Shown: positions 1-12,047, numbered from the stretch's first letter. The stretch is 64,000 nucleotides of DNA from Ailurus styani (GCA_002007465.1 LNAC01001919.1:1-64000); one strand, 5' to 3'. The notes: a model not told the origin generated them from the sequence alone. Made by a program: numbers and translations.

Positions 1-58
1 GTGAATTCCTGGGACCTGATGATAATCGGTCTCCTACTCCTCCGCCATCTTGCCCCAC
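1..58 (-). mobile_element. 5' terminus of a young L1 LINE (rest lies left of window)
   Basis: Read on the minus strand, the sequence begins near 58 with a G-rich start followed by CAAGATGGCGG (plus-strand positions 42-52) and 'aggagtaggagacc', the usual start of carnivore L1 5'UTRs. The CAAGATGGC core is the YY1-binding site that positions L1 transcription starts. Little divergence is visible, so the element looks young. Only the first ~58 bases are inside the window, so coding capacity cannot be judged. The L1 would be transcribed leftwards, out of the window. Confidence 0.75.
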
Positions 59-1359
59 AATCTAGCTCTAGAAACAACTTTTATTTCAATTAGATTTTAA
101 ATTGTTTTACCAGAAGTATTATTTTGGGAATGTTTCTGTAATGGTTTCTATATGCTAAGTATGCGGTAAGGTTTGGTATGACTTTGCCATTTGATACTAT
201 TTTAATAGGAAAAGTAATGGGGAATCCAGACCATTCTCATGGCAGCATCCAGAGAGAATCAGCTTATGCTCTACTAGTTTACACTTTCCTATTAAAACCT
301 GAGTGAGAATCTATTCCAGTGAAATGGAGAAGAGTTTGGCTTTAAACGTGGCAGACTTGGGATGACTCTTGAATAACAGAACTGTGCTTGAGGGAAATCA
401 GTTGCAGCATCTTCTGTATTTGTATCACCTAGATTTGCCTCAGCAATTTCTGGATTTCCGGAGAACATCATGACCTCAAATGCTCTATCTCAATAGAGAA
501 TAGCAGTATATTAAGAAAATTATTTGTCTACAATTTATGGGGGACAGGCGAGTCTTGTTTATTAAGTACCCAGTACCAAGGTATCTTCCTGTGTCGCACA
601 ATCATGTTGGAAATACAAGGCTTGAGTTACACATAGTAACCAATTAGTGAACACTGGTCTTCACTATCTAGTGGACACCTAAAGTGTAAGCATTTATCCA
701 TACTGTTAATCATTGTGAGAGAACTCGTCAGGCTACAACATACAGTTAGTTGTCATTATTTGAATTGCTTGGGTTCAATATGCAGGATCAATTCCTTGAC
801 TAATGAATGAGCCTAGCCTGTTGCCCTATACTCCTTGTTCCGTGAGAGTGAACTGTGCTGGAAAACTGTGTGATAGTATTATATACAGATTTTCCAAAAT
901 GAGTGGTTCAGTCAAAGATTCTTATGGGAAGCCAGGGTAATAAATTCCTGTGCAGTTGTGTACATTTAGGAAAAGATTCGTCTGGGGAGGGGAAACTTCA
1001 GCTATGGCATTTAATCATATTCAATATATTTGTCTTAAGTTCTTAATACAGGACTCTGTGTTAGGTGTTAAAGATACAACGAGAAACAAATAAGACATGA
1101 TCACAATGTCTGATTTCATGGTCTGTTTCAACTCCACAAGTTGTCTAACTGTAGTGAAGAGAAAATAGAAAAGTTTGTTCAAGGGGTGTGGACAAATCCA
1201 GAGACAAGTTGGAGGGTGTTGGACCAGGAAGACAATGAGAAGAAAACCATGGTGAGCAGAGAGTGATTTGGGGAATGCCAGATAAAACATTAGGTTTGGA
1301 TGCTGAACTAAGATTCATTGATAGATTTGATCACATCGACAATAGGTTCTTAAATGATA
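59..1359. other. Unique AT-rich sequence, no gene seen
   Basis: I recognise no repeat family, exon or RNA gene. Open frames are below 90 codons, have no recognisable product, and carry the low-complexity composition expected by chance in AT-rich DNA. Confidence 0.6.
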
Positions 1360-1390
1360 ATGGTGGTAGTGGTGGTGGTGATGATGATTA
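1360..1390. repeat. Short (GGT/GAT)n simple repeat
   Basis: An imperfect trinucleotide tract of tggtggtag, ggtggtggt and gatgatgat. It is short and impure. Confidence 0.7.
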
Positions 1391-1477
1391 TAACTATTTT
1401 TCTTTCCACCAGGTGGTAAATATGCACAGTATTATTCCAACAATAATGCACAGAGCTTTAGCTTTAATGTATCTATG

Positions 1478-1585
1478 AGTAGACTGAGGCTCAAAAATTA
1501 AGTAATTTTACCAAGGCACACAGCAAGAAGTAAGAGATCTGAAATTTAGAACCATATCTGTCTCACTTCAAAGACTGTTCAACTA
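1478..1585 (-). mobile_element. MIR SINE fragment
   Basis: The MIR core is readable in antisense: 'actgaggctcaaaaattaagtaattt', then 'ccaaggcacacagcaag', then a degraded 'agatctgaaatttagaacc'. This parallels the consensus gaggctcagagaggttaagtaacttgcccaaggtcacacagc. Strongly diverged, as expected for this mammal-wide family. Confidence 0.55.
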
Positions 1586-2014
1586 TTTCTTTTCCTTTTG
1601 TGGAGAAGGACAGGGACAGTTTTACATCACCATGGCATGAGTCATGTTTTCTTTTAATTATAATGCCTGCATTAATGAAGGAAGTGTGATAGTCAGTGCA
1701 TATTCATAACTATGGTTTTGCTTAATCTGCCCAATATTTTTGAAGTGGATAGTGTAAATAAGGTCCAAGGAAACACAGGGGAGCTCAGCAAGTGCACGGA
1801 AAAACACCAAATTTTGAAGACTTTTGTTGAAACCTCTCTTTTTCTCAGTTAGTGAATGGAATGACATTGAAGGCAGATGACGTAGAATGGACTATTCCCC
1901 ATACAATCTGAGAATATTCAAACAAAAAGTCAGCAAATCCCCCTTGATGTGGGGAGTTTTAATGCACTGTGTGGTGTTCCTCTGGAGCAGACATTTTCCT
2001 CTGCAGTTGTCTGT

Positions 2015-2245
2015 CTTCTCTACAGCCTCAAGTCTCCAAGGAGAGGCCTGCCCATGTGGTCTAGGGCTCCCTGCTCCAGCTGCACCCTCTTCTGTCATTA
2101 TACTCTAACTCAGCTCTTTATCTCTGTGCTCCATCATACTTACTATCTGCATCCTTGTTTTGTTTGTCTCCAATGATCCAAGCACCATGAGGAAAGGTTC
2201 CTTCTTAGTTTTTTTCATCTATGTATCCCTGTGTCTAGCAACACT
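2015..2245 (+). mobile_element. L2 LINE 3' end
   Basis: Pyrimidine-rich sequence with recognisable L2 3' phrases: 'ctccatcatacttactat', 'caccatgaggaaagg', 'ttttcatctatgtatccctgtgtctagcaac'-like text. These match the consensus order 'catgagggcagggact...tgtatccccagcgcctagca'. Confidence 0.55.
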
Positions 2246-2384
2246 AGAGATATTTGGATTTTACCATTGGGACTTAAATTTTATTCCAGTGTTGAGGATT
2301 TTCGTATGCTGTTTAATTTTTTTTTTGTTAGTAATTTGTTCCCATGGTTCAGTCTTGTAAAAAAACATAATGCAAGTGTGACTA

Positions 2385-2700
2385 GACCATTTAAAAATAC
2401 AAATGACAACAACAACAAAGAGAGACAAACTGGTGGTTGCCAAAGGGGAAGGAGCTTTGGGGAGGATGAAATGGGTGAAGGAGATTAAGAGGTACTAAGT
2501 TCCAGTTATAAAATAAGTAAGTCATGAGAATGAAAGTACAGCATAGGGAATGTGGTCAATAATATTGTAATACACTAATTGTGGTGAGCAAAACTTAATT
2601 ATGTAATTGTTGAATTATTATACAGTATGCCTGAAACTAGTTTAATATTATATGTCAACTATACTTAATTTAAAAATAAGAATATAAAAAAATAAACCAA
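2385..2700 (+). mobile_element. Old L1 3' end (ORF2 tail/3'UTR)
   Basis: The text follows the canonical L1 3' end: 'ctggtggttgccaaagggg', then 'ggagattaagaggtac', 'tagggaatgtggtcaataat', 'attatacagtatgcctgaaact' and a terminal AT/A-rich stretch ending at 'ataaaaaaataaa'. The copy is 5'-truncated to ~300 bp, with the usual A-rich end on the right. Divergence suggests an older L1M-type source. Confidence 0.75.
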
Positions 2701-3180
2701 TATGTTATAATTCAGCCCATGTAATCACTTCAGTTAAACATCTTAAGAATGCCTCAGTTCCATTTTAAGAGGAGACAGTTTTCTGGGTATGTGTCATAAC
2801 ATCATATTACCTTGCAATATCTTATGATCAAATCACATCTTTAAAAATGTTGCAAACTCGGTCATAACTTAAGATTGGTAACTAAATATTGGCAGGTTTA
2901 TAGAATTTATATGTAAACAGAAGACTAAAAGAAAGGTAGCAGGAGTAATTTTAGTGTGTCATTCACTTGCACAAAAGATTTCACATCTTCTTAAGCCTTT
3001 TAAAGAAAATAGACTTCTTAAAACTTGTTAATAGTGCAAGTTATGTTTTTTATAGTATAATAGAAATGAAAATTTCCTGTTCAGAATTAGCCAGTTTCTG
3101 TTTTTTTCTCATTTCTTTCTCTAATAATTTCCTTCTACTTTTTCTTAAAAGGTACAACAATTTTCTACTGGACTTAAGAT

Positions 3181-3500
3181 GTTTTTAAATTTTTTATTGT
3201 GAAATAATCATAGACTCACAAGGATTTCAAAAAATAGTACAGAGTTCCTGTGTACACATTATCCAGTGTTTCCCACTGGTAACATCTTAAATAAATATAC
3301 ACATTATTAAACCTAGAAAATTGGCATTGACATAGTACAATTAACTATATTACAGACTTATATTTGACAATTTTATTCATATACTTTTTTATTATAAATC
3401 CTTATGTTCTGTGACACTTAATCATATGTATAGATTAATTTAATCATCACTGCAATTAAGGTACAGAACTGTTTCATCACCACAAAGGAATTTACAGGAT
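3181..3500 (-). mobile_element. Old L1 3'UTR fragment
   Basis: 'ttattgtgaaataatcatagactcac', 'aaatagtacagagttcc' and 'caaggtacagaactgtttcatcacc'-like phrases are the antisense 3'UTR of an older mammalian L1M subfamily. The T-rich left edge corresponds to the A tail, so the element points left. Confidence 0.65.
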
Positions 3501-4236
3501 GATTATTATAAAGTAACCACAAAGGTGTTAAAGTCATTACTGTATTATGTAGCAAGTGTGTTTTAATTTATTGAAACTTACTGATAATGTCTTTCAGTGT
3601 CATAACACTGGGTTTTCCTCCCTAACCATGGTAATCCTGATGAATTTCAGTTGAATGTGAGAACATTCAACACTTTCCGGCTCTATAAGCCAGATTATAT
3701 TACATTACAGATTACATCTGTATTATATCCAGATTACATTAGATTGTAATATTTTGGTGTCTTCTTATGGGGTACTTGTTTTGTTACAATGATTTGAACA
3801 TGGTGAAAATAGTAGGAGCAGCCTAAGTTAGCAAAGAGGATGTAAGTCTTCTATATCTGGCTCAATCATTGCCCCAGCAGGGGACATCTACTTAAATATC
3901 CCTCTGGAGAATGTGAGCTGTATGAAAATGGATGATATTCTCAGATTTTCCAGTACATCCACTCTGAGGACAGCAGGGACAGCAATTCAGGAGCTGCGTT
4001 AGCTCTTTTGGTTTCCAAAAAAAGTTTTAGTGTCCTAAGTCCGTCATTTACTAAATGATAGGGCAACTGGCTGTCCTTTTTGAATGGGCTGATGATGATG
4101 CTGATTCAGCAGAGTAAGATATAGACAATGCATTTTCTCTCTTATAGTGAAAAAGGCTCTGATAGCTATTAATCCATATGCCAGACACTTGGCATATGCA
4201 TGGTAGGGGGAAAACCAAATGGTCATTGACCTTAGT
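3501..4236. other. Unassigned sequence
   Basis: No gene or certain repeat. Around 3688-3745 the phrase 'ccagattaNatta' recurs with intervening 'gattacat' motifs, a short AT-rich internal duplication. The right part (3780-4000) has the composition of an old interspersed repeat, but I cannot name it. Confidence 0.5.
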
Positions 4237-4385
4237 ATCATATAGTGGTTAGGAGTTTGGCCTTGAGACTCAGAATTCTACCTCGGCCACTCAGCTAAGT
4301 CCTTCTGGCCAAGATATGTAAAAGGCACTGCAAATCTGGCATCTACCCATTACATGCTCAGTATGCAATGGCTATTATTAGTCAA
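4237..4385 (+). mobile_element. MIR SINE
   Basis: It begins with the MIR 5' tRNA-like head, 'catatagtggttaggagtttggc', followed by 'actcagaattctacctcgg' and 'cactcagc'. This parallels consensus 'tagtggttaagagc...ggttcgaatcccggctctgccac'. Confidence 0.6.
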
Positions 4386-4489
4386 GGATCTTAAAGGCTG
4401 TTTGATGAGGTGAATGATAGAAATGAGAGTCAATTAGGTGAAATACAGTAATAAAGTATTTATATATTTAAAGAGGATTTAGAGGAGGA

Positions 4490-4705
4490 AGGAGAAGAGA
4501 ACTAACATGCTGTGAGCCCACTGTGTATCAGATACTGTGCCATGTGTCTGGAAAATCTTATCTCATGTTACCTCACAAGAAATCTGCAATGTGGTAGATG
4601 TTATTTTCATTTTACAAGTAAGTAAACAAATGTTTGGTTATAAAGTTAAATGAGTTGTTTCAATACAGTTATTGATTTGCATCAAAGTCTGTATGATTCC
4701 AAAAA
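4490..4705 (-). mobile_element. MIR SINE
   Basis: Antisense MIR order is clear: 'gtatcagatactgtgcc', 'atcttatctcatgttacct', 'attttcattttacaagtaag', then 'gtctgtatgattcc'. Full-length or nearly so but strongly diverged. Confidence 0.65.
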
Positions 4706-7700
4706 TGGTGCTACTGATATTTGGAGAAGTGAAGGATGAATTCATAAAGAAGATGACTGGAAATACAGTTAAGATCTGAAAAGGGGAAAGGGGGAGGTAA
4801 TTATAAGCTGAAACAGTGTCACAAGTGAAGCTTTAGTGGTATGAGTCCAAGTGACATACGAGGTCTAATCAGCTAGTGGGATCAGAATCAGTGCACTATT
4901 AGAAAAAATGGGGACAGGGTGGCTAGGGATTGAGGTGGGAAACCTTGGGGAGACAAAGTCTAAGAAGGACTTTAGGACCTTCTCAGAACCACATGATGAT
5001 GGTCCCACCCAGATCTACCAAATAAGAATATCTGATGATATCATCCAGGGAAACAGCAGTAGCAGTTATAACTGGTTGTGAGATAGGCAGGACTGAGATT
5101 ATGAATTATGAATTAAACAGTTGCATACAGGAGTCACAGCAGGGTTGACAGGTCTACCATACAGAAAACTAGGTTGTAAGCCAGTGCCTAGAGAATTTTC
5201 AAGAATCCCATCTTCTACAGACTAATGGCCTGGTCTAATGCAGCACCACGCACAGCTCAGTAGTAGCTTATTACTCCAAGAATCTGAAATTGAAAACTAT
5301 GCTTTCATCTTTGGACGACTTTATCTTTGGCCTCATGAACTTCACCTTAGAAGAGATATCTTCTAAATTTTACAAGACCATCCCCTATTAATACTTGCCA
5401 AACTTGTCCTTCTTGAGCACTCAGCATCCATGTATGATGGCATATGTGGTGGCTGGATTAGGATCACCTTTGGAGAGTTTACATTGGCTCAGCCAATTTG
5501 TTCATGAAGTTTTCCTTCATTAGAATAGTTTCCATACTTAGAATTCTGTATTTCAAAGGGGTTTTTTGTTTTTTAGTTTCTCTGACCTTTCAATTGATAC
5601 TTTTCCCCTCGCGTATCATTTTTGTCAATGGAGCATCAGATACTTAGTGTGAATATAATGAAATATACAAATCAGGTGGGAGGAATTAATGAGGGCAGTA
5701 TGTACAAGATTTGGATCTCTAAGATTAATTTTCTATAGCTTAATTCAGCATTGTAAATAAGTTTAACACATTTGAGGCCAGAATAACCCATGTTTAAAAA
5801 TCCTTTATGTTATCTGTGGTAATGATGCAAGTTATAGATAATCGAGTGTTCTTCTCTAGATGGCAGTACAAGAATCATGGAAAGTTCTACTTTGTCCATC
5901 AGAGAATTAGAATGTGTATATCATGAGATGGTTAGTTTTCAAAATTGGTTTGGATCTCACAAAATTTTGATACTGTTTTGGGAAGAACAAGTCAGAACCA
6001 GGTGCCAGACTATGCCATGTTCAAGTCATGATTCATCTTTAACATTTGGGGGTTTCTCAAACACTGCTGCTTCTTTGCTTTTCCTTGTGATCAGGATCAA
6101 TATGCTACCTGGCTCTTTGTAGATTGACCTCAATGGCCAAAAATGGAATGGTCTCTGTAAAGGAACATATGCTTTATTGAAAGTAACCTAAGCAGAGAGG
6201 AGAGTATGATCAGTTGCCTAGGTAAGAGGTAGTGACAACAGAGATATTATTCTAGTATAATTGCTTTCAGTTTTTCATTGCCCAGTAGGTAGGCCTGGCT
6301 TGGATACGCCAAACAAGATAGACTGAGAGGTTCTAGAATGCCAATAGCCTCCGAGCTAGAGAGAGCCAAATGTTGAAGGGATGTACACAAAATATAGCCA
6401 TTTGAGCTTTAAGGGTTGGTTTAAATTGAACACTGTGACAAATGTTGTTAAAATGAAAAATGTGACTTCTATCTATTAATAGCTATGAAAAGTTAAACAC
6501 CAGAAAATTCTAATAAAACATTATAAAGTCCATCATTTCCTGTAGATTTAATATTTGGTTCATGAAAATAGAGGATTCCTAATGAATTATGTAATCAGCT
6601 ATTTCTGACACCATGAATTCTAAACAGTTTTATTATGCCAGTTTCACTTAATGTCCAAATTATAATGTGTTGTCCATGAAGTTCATGACTAAATTTTGGT
6701 AATAGTATTTGATTCCTTTGTATCTTAATTTGTATGTTTATGTGTATAGTAATAATAACAGCAAGTTAGGAATCCATTAATATTAAATAAGGAGTATATT
6801 TTAGTGGAAAATTGAAGTTAGACATTTGAGATAACCTGAAATATTTAATAACTTTAAATTTGTATTTTGTGTGAATCACCTTTAAGTAGCTAATAAAACA
6901 TGCATGTAAATAAAAATAAGCAACTTATCAGAATGGTTATGTGAACATCATTTATTCTTCTAAAGCATAAATTTTTCAAACACACCTTTTATTACTGTTT
7001 TAAAAAATAAACATTTCCATATATTTGCATGTAGATCACTTTGAATGTCAGAGACTTTTCCATCATTATTTTAATGCTATAACTGACAGAGCTGACGGAC
7101 TATTAATTTGAAAGTTACACATAACAACACATCTGTAGCTTAAATGACCAAGGATACCACTTTGGTTTTGGACCTTTAGATGAAAATTAATTATAGAATC
7201 CTTGTTAATTTTTGATCTAGACAATCTTGGCAATATCTTTCAGAATGAAAAAAAATGTATTTTGGTAGAGTATCTTTCCTTTGTAACTCTTTTGTAAGGT
7301 CTAGACCAGAAATGATCATAAAAATAGACTCTCACCTCAATAATATATTAAACCCAATAAGATTATTTCTTATTACAGTCAGCTAATAACTTACCATTTG
7401 TGTCCAGGCAGCATGTCAATGATGGAAAAACTTTTTCACCTCTGAGGCTCCTTTAGCTTCTCATTCTCACATGGACACTTTCCTAAATATTTTGCCACAA
7501 AGAAAATTACATTTATTAAGTACTTTTTGTCTTTTTTATTAATCATCAGACTTGTATAAGTAAGAAGCAGTAACCAATCCTGATCCCCACGAAATAGCAA
7601 TGACTTTTTGAAATAATGTAATCCTGGAAAAAAAGAAAGAGAAAAGGAGAATGGTAATTCAGTCAGCCTTTAAAACCTTATCACAATTGCATATAATTTA

Positions 7701-7934
7701 TTTTAGCCTTTTTGAAATGGTACCGATCTCTATTAATATTTTCTTGGATGTCCCCTTTGTCTACATCCCTGAGTTTGTGCCCTACCCCTAGTAGAAACAA
7801 CAACAACAACAACTGGTGTTTTATGTATGTTTTCCTCTGTCATCACATGTCTTCCTCTCCCTTCCCTTACTTTCTACCCAGTCCATATTTGCCCACATTC
7901 ATCATCTGTTTGTTTATTTCTTTTAATCCTCTAC
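4706..7934. other. Long unique AT-rich block, no gene seen
   Basis: About 3.2 kb in which I see no exon, RNA gene or confident repeat. It contains only short homopolymer runs (for example the G4T6GT6 stretch near 5556) and a short CAA run at 7795-7812. Open frames reach 91 codons and resemble nothing known. Confidence 0.55.
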
Positions 7935-8089
7935 GGGTACCTAGGAGGTTCAGTTGGTTAAGTGTCTGCCTTCAGCTCAGATCATGATCCCAGGGTCCTG
8001 GGATCGAGCCCCACATTGAGCCCCACATCAGGCTCCTGCTCAGCGGAGAGCCTGCTTCTCCTTTTCTCTCTGCTGCTTCCCCTGCTTCT

Positions 8090-8138
<49 letters not shown>

Positions 8139-8165
8139 GTTAAATAAATAAATAAAATATTTTGT
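7935..8165 (+). mobile_element. Can-SINE (SINEC), older subfamily
   Basis: Head 'cctaggaggttcagttgg' with the RNA polymerase III-promoter-derived region, body 'gctcagatcatgatccc' and 'gtcctgggatcgagcccc', a 10-12 bp internal duplication of 'cccacat(t/c)gagcccc', CT repeat, then TAAATAAATAAATAAAA as tail. Head mutations and the 'gtgtctgcc' variant suggest an older subfamily than the copies at 35 or 40 kb. Confidence 0.95.
8091..8134. repeat. (CT)22 microsatellite inside a Can-SINE
   Basis: A perfect 44-nt CT run occupies the polypyrimidine section that all Can-SINEs carry. The expansion arose inside the element and is likely length-polymorphic. Confidence 0.97.
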
Positions 8166-8215
8166 AGAAAACATTCTAAAACTAGTTCCACCACTAGGTA
8201 ACTTGATTTAGCACC

Positions 8216-9130
8216 AGGTTAATTCAGCGAACATTTACTGAGTATCTATGTGTCAGGCACAACCCTGGATGTTTGGGATACATCAGTGAATAAAAAAGAA
8301 AATATTTAGGCCTCTGGATTCTCAAAGGGTATAAACAGTAAACAAAAAAAATAATAAGTAAATTTTATAGCTTGTTAAGAGACAATGCTGTGGAAAAGAA
8401 GAGCTAGAATAAAATAAATGGTGACTCATGCTGGGGTGCATTCTAATTTTAAATAGTGCATCAAGGTAGATCTCACAAAGAACATAGTATTTGAGCAAAT
8501 ACCTGAATGAGGCAATGGAGTGAATAATGTTAGATATTAGAGGAAGAATCATTTTGGGGGAACAGTCAACGCAGAATTCCTAATTCATTGGTTTATCTGC
8601 TATTCCTGGTACTGTATCTGCATGTGACTAGAATGAAGTAAGTGAAAGAAGTATAGGAGAAGATATTTGCAAGGTGATGATGGACACTGGAGACCAATGT
8701 AAGGATGTTTTCTTTCATTCTAAGTGAGACAGGAGCCAGTGGAGGATTTTATGGAGAAGATATGACGTATATTTTAAAAGGATTACTGTAGAAGCTAGGA
8801 GTGGAAACTCAAAGCAAGGAGAAAGGTTAGAAGGATATTATGGTAATTTGTGCAAAGGTGATGGTGGCTCAGACTAAAGAGGTAAGGAGTCATATTCTGA
8901 ATATATTTGAAGGTAGAGCCATCAGGGATTTCCTAATGAATTAGAAAGGAGCTATGGGAGAAAAATAGTCACAAATAACTCCAAGGTTTTTGTTCTAATC
9001 ATCTGAAGGAGTATATTTGCCCTCAACTGAGATAGTAGACTGCAGGTTGAGTGGAGTGATTTTTTGGAGGAAAGCAAATTAAGTTTGAGACATCTATTAA
9101 CATCACAGTGGAGCTACAAGTAGGCAATTG
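8216..9130 (-). mobile_element. L2 LINE, ~0.9 kb
   Basis: The L2 3' end is in antisense at 8220-8300 ('gaacatttactgagtatctatg', 'tgtcaggcacaaccctggatg', 'catcagtgaataaaa'). Further 3'UTR phrases follow in the right order: 'atttgagcaaatacctgaatgagg', 'gtgagacaggagccagtggagg', 'ttttaaaaggattactgtag', 'gaaggtagagccatcaggg', 'aactccaaggtttttg'. It is colinear with the consensus, so it is one insertion of a mammal-wide relic. Confidence 0.75.
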
Positions 9131-9774
9131 ACTGTATGCATTTTGGGTTCAAGAAATTGTTGACATAAGATAATATTTAAAGCCATGATATTGAATTATC
9201 TTACCAAGAAAAGTATGGATAGAAAAAAAGAAAAGGGCTAAGGACTCCAACTTTAATAGGTAGGTCAAAAGAGGAGAAACATTAAAGGAGAAGGAAAAGG
9301 AGAAACCAGTGAGGTGGGAGGATAAACAAGAGAATGTGATATCCTGAAAACTTGATCTTCTACCTACAAAATGTACATTTTGGTGACTCATTTAACCTTT
9401 TCCTGCCCTTCTAATCCCTATATCCTGACTTCCTACCTATAAAACCAAACAGAGAAATCAGTGTTTTTGAGATATAGCATGTTAATAATTTCAAAGGGTA
9501 TTCATTGAATCTGAATAATTCAGTGGGGTAATGTGGAAAAATATAGAATTCATAGGAAAAGGAATAGAAGCTAGCTCAGGAAATGACTTGAATTAACATT
9601 GATGCTATATCTCTAGTGTAGGGCTGCCTTTTCTACCTCTCAGTGGTTGGATTAATAGCAAGATTCCCTAGTAGGAAAAGCAATGTTGTGAGCATTTGTA
9701 TCTACATGCCTGAATTAAAACTCGCCAACAATGAAATCTAGTTAACACAGTATCTTGAAAATAACCTAAGTGAG
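9131..9774. other. Unassigned sequence
   Basis: Nothing recognised. A purine-rich GA stretch at about 9275-9310 is the only compositional feature. Confidence 0.5.
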
Positions 9775-9985
9775 ATTCAGGGAATCTGAATTCCAACTAT
9801 GGTTCTGCTGCTGACTGATTGCATTAACTTCGAATCTATCATTAACCTCCTTGTGCCTCATTATCTTCATTTCACCAAATAAGAAAAATGAAATATTCCT
9901 CCTTTCCTACCTCACTTGGATGTTGTGAATTTAAATGTGTAAGAAGTGCTTGAGATGCATAAAATTTGATGGAGTGTTTTATTCA
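9775..9985 (+). mobile_element. MIR SINE
   Basis: MIR order in sense: 'aattccaactatggttctgctgctgac', 'attaacctccttgtgcctca', 'cattttaccaaataag'-like and 'acttggatgttgtgaattt'. These match 'tctgccacttac...aacctctctgtgcctcag...gggttgttgtgagg'. Confidence 0.65.
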
Positions 9986-11040
9986 TGAATTCAAGGCATC
10001 TGAAGTAATTTGACCATGATGGAAAGTTGCTTTCTTGCACATTTTTTTAGAATGACATTTCTGTTACTGACCCACCCATTTATGCAGCATGTTACCTACT
10101 CCAAACTATGAAGCAAACACAAATCAACCTTATGGATAAGTATTGCATCTATTTATTTAATATTATTTCATAATATTCATCATTCACTTTTTTACTTATT
10201 CATTGTATGTTTGTTGAACAAATATAGGTAAGGCCTCAATTCCTAAGTAACAATGATGGAGCCTCCTATTTTTATATTCCTCTGGTATTTAAAATGTGCT
10301 TTAATAACCATGATCTCTCTGTTGACCTCTCATTTCCATGGAGTTGATATGACAAATAGGCTTTTTCCTGTTTTAACTTCTGTTTATTTACTTTTTTCCT
10401 CCAGGTTTATCGCTATATAATTGACATATAACATTGTGTAATTTTAAAGTGTATAGTGTGATGATTTGATACATGCATACATTGTGAAATCTTTATCACA
10501 CTAAAGTTTGTTAATAGTCCTTCACCCTTCATGATTACCATTTGTCATTGTTAGAGTTAGAACCTTAAAGCTCTACTCTCATAGTAACTTTCAAGTACAC
10601 AATATACTATTGTTAACCATAGTCACCAGCTATAACTTAGATCCACAGAACTTACTCATCTTATAACTGCAAGTCTGTACCCTTTGATGAAGATCTCTTC
10701 CATTTCCCCCACCCTTCAGCCGTTTGCAATCACCATTCTACTCTCTAATTTTAACATTTTTAGATTCTATATATAAGTGAGATCATAGAGTATTTATCTT
10801 TATCTAACTTAGTTCACTTAACATAATGCCTTCAGGATCCATGCATACTGTCACAAATGTCGACATTTCCTTCTTTTTATGGCTGAGTAATATTCTGCTG
10901 TTTGTGTATATGTACAGTGTGTTTCTTTTTATTTATCCATTTTCTTTATCCATTCATCTTCAATGGACACTTAGTTCGTTTCCATGTCTTGCTTGTAGTG
11001 AATAATGCTGTGACCATGGGAGTACACATATTACTTCCAA

Positions 11041-11260
11041 ATACTGTTTTCATTTCCTTAGACATGTGCCCAGGAGTGGAATCGTTGGATCATATGGTTG
11101 TTCTATTTATAATTTTTTGAGAAACCAAGGAGAGCTTTTCAAATTACCAAATGCCCATTATCCACTACTAAAGATCTGTTTTAATTAGCCTGAGTGAGAT
11201 TGCCAGATCATATGGTAGTTATATTTTTAATTTTTTGAGGAACTTCCATACTGTATTCCA
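11041..11260 (-). repeat. ~118-bp local duplication within the L1 3' region
   Basis: The phrase 'gatcatatggttgttctatt' with 'ataattttttgagaaac' at 11088-11125 recurs as 'gatcatatggtagttatatt' with 'aattttttgaggaac' at 11206-11243, a spacing of 118 bases. Upstream flanks ('aggagtggaatcgttg' and 'gagtgagattgccag') are also alike. This suggests an old tandem duplication in the L1 or its source element. Confidence 0.6.
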
Positions 11261-11564
11261 TAGTGACTGCACAACTTACCTTCTCACCAGTACACAAGGG
11301 TTTCCTTTTCTCCACATTCTTAACAGCATTTATTATCTTGTCTTTTCTTTTTGGTAATAGTCATCCTAAGAGGTGTGAGGTAATATCTCATTGTGGTTTT
11401 GATTTGCATTTCCCTGATGATTAGTGATGTTGAGCATCTTTTCATTTATTTGTCCGTTTGTTATGACTTCTTTGGAGAAATGTCTATTCAAGTTCTTTGC
11501 CCTTTTTTGATGGAATTGTTTGTTGCTTTGTTACCAAGTTGTATAAATTCCTTATATATTTTCT

Positions 11565-11781
11565 TTTCTAAAAAAGATTTTATTTATTTCACGGAGAGAG
11601 ACACAGCGAGAGAGGGAACACGAGCAGGGAGAGTGGGTGAGGGAGCAACAGGCTTCCCGCCAAGCAGGGAGCCTGATGCGGGGCTTGATGCGGAGCTTGA
11701 TGCGGGGCTGGATCCCAGGATGCTGGGATCACGACCTGAGCTGAAGGCAGACACTTAACGACTGAGCCACCCAGGCGCCCC
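11565..11781 (-). mobile_element. Can-SINE, older subfamily, inserted in L1
   Basis: Antisense SINE: A-tail complement and 'agattttatttatttcacgg' on the left, 'gagccacccaggcgcccc' head on the right. Flanked by a perfect 16-bp TSD, tccttatatattttct, at 11549-11564 and 11782-11797. It carries a triplicated 'gatgcgg(g/a)gctt' unit at 11676-11710, unlike the other copies. The TSD falls in L1 sequence, so this insertion post-dates the L1. Confidence 0.97.
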
Positions 11782-11875
11782 TCCTTATATATTTTCTGTG
11801 TTAACCCCTTATCATATATATGGCTTATAAATATTTTCTCCAATTCCATTAGTTGCCTTTTCATTTTGATTATTT

Positions 11876-12047
11876 TTTATTAGTTTCAGCGGTAGAATTT
11901 AGTGATTCATCTGTTGCATATAACACCCAGTGCTCATTACATCAAAGCCCTCCTTAATGGTCATCACCCAATTCTCCCTTTCCCCCACCCATCTCCCCTC
12001 CAGCAAACCTGTTTGTTTCCTAGAATTCAGCATCTCTTATGAGTATG
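11876..12047 (-). mobile_element. 5'-truncated carnivore L1 nested in the older L1
   Basis: The sequence 'taacacccagtgctcattac', 'ccctccttaatggtcatcaccc' and 'cctccagcaaacctgtttg' is antisense carnivore L1 3' sequence. It interrupts the older L1 between 'ttgattattt' at 11866-11875 and its duplicate at 12048-12057. Removing the insert restores normal old-L1 continuity into 'cttttgttgtgcagaagc'. The TSD and ~170-bp length fit a 5'-truncated target-primed insertion. Confidence 0.75.

Noticed and set aside
7982..8194. Arg-Glu alternating peptide frame, and a Ser-Leu one on the other strand
   Set aside because: Translation of the (CT)22 tract in a SINE.
11393..11758. 121-codon open frame on the plus strand
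   Set aside because: It reads antisense L1 and then antisense SINE. No gene spans these two insertions.
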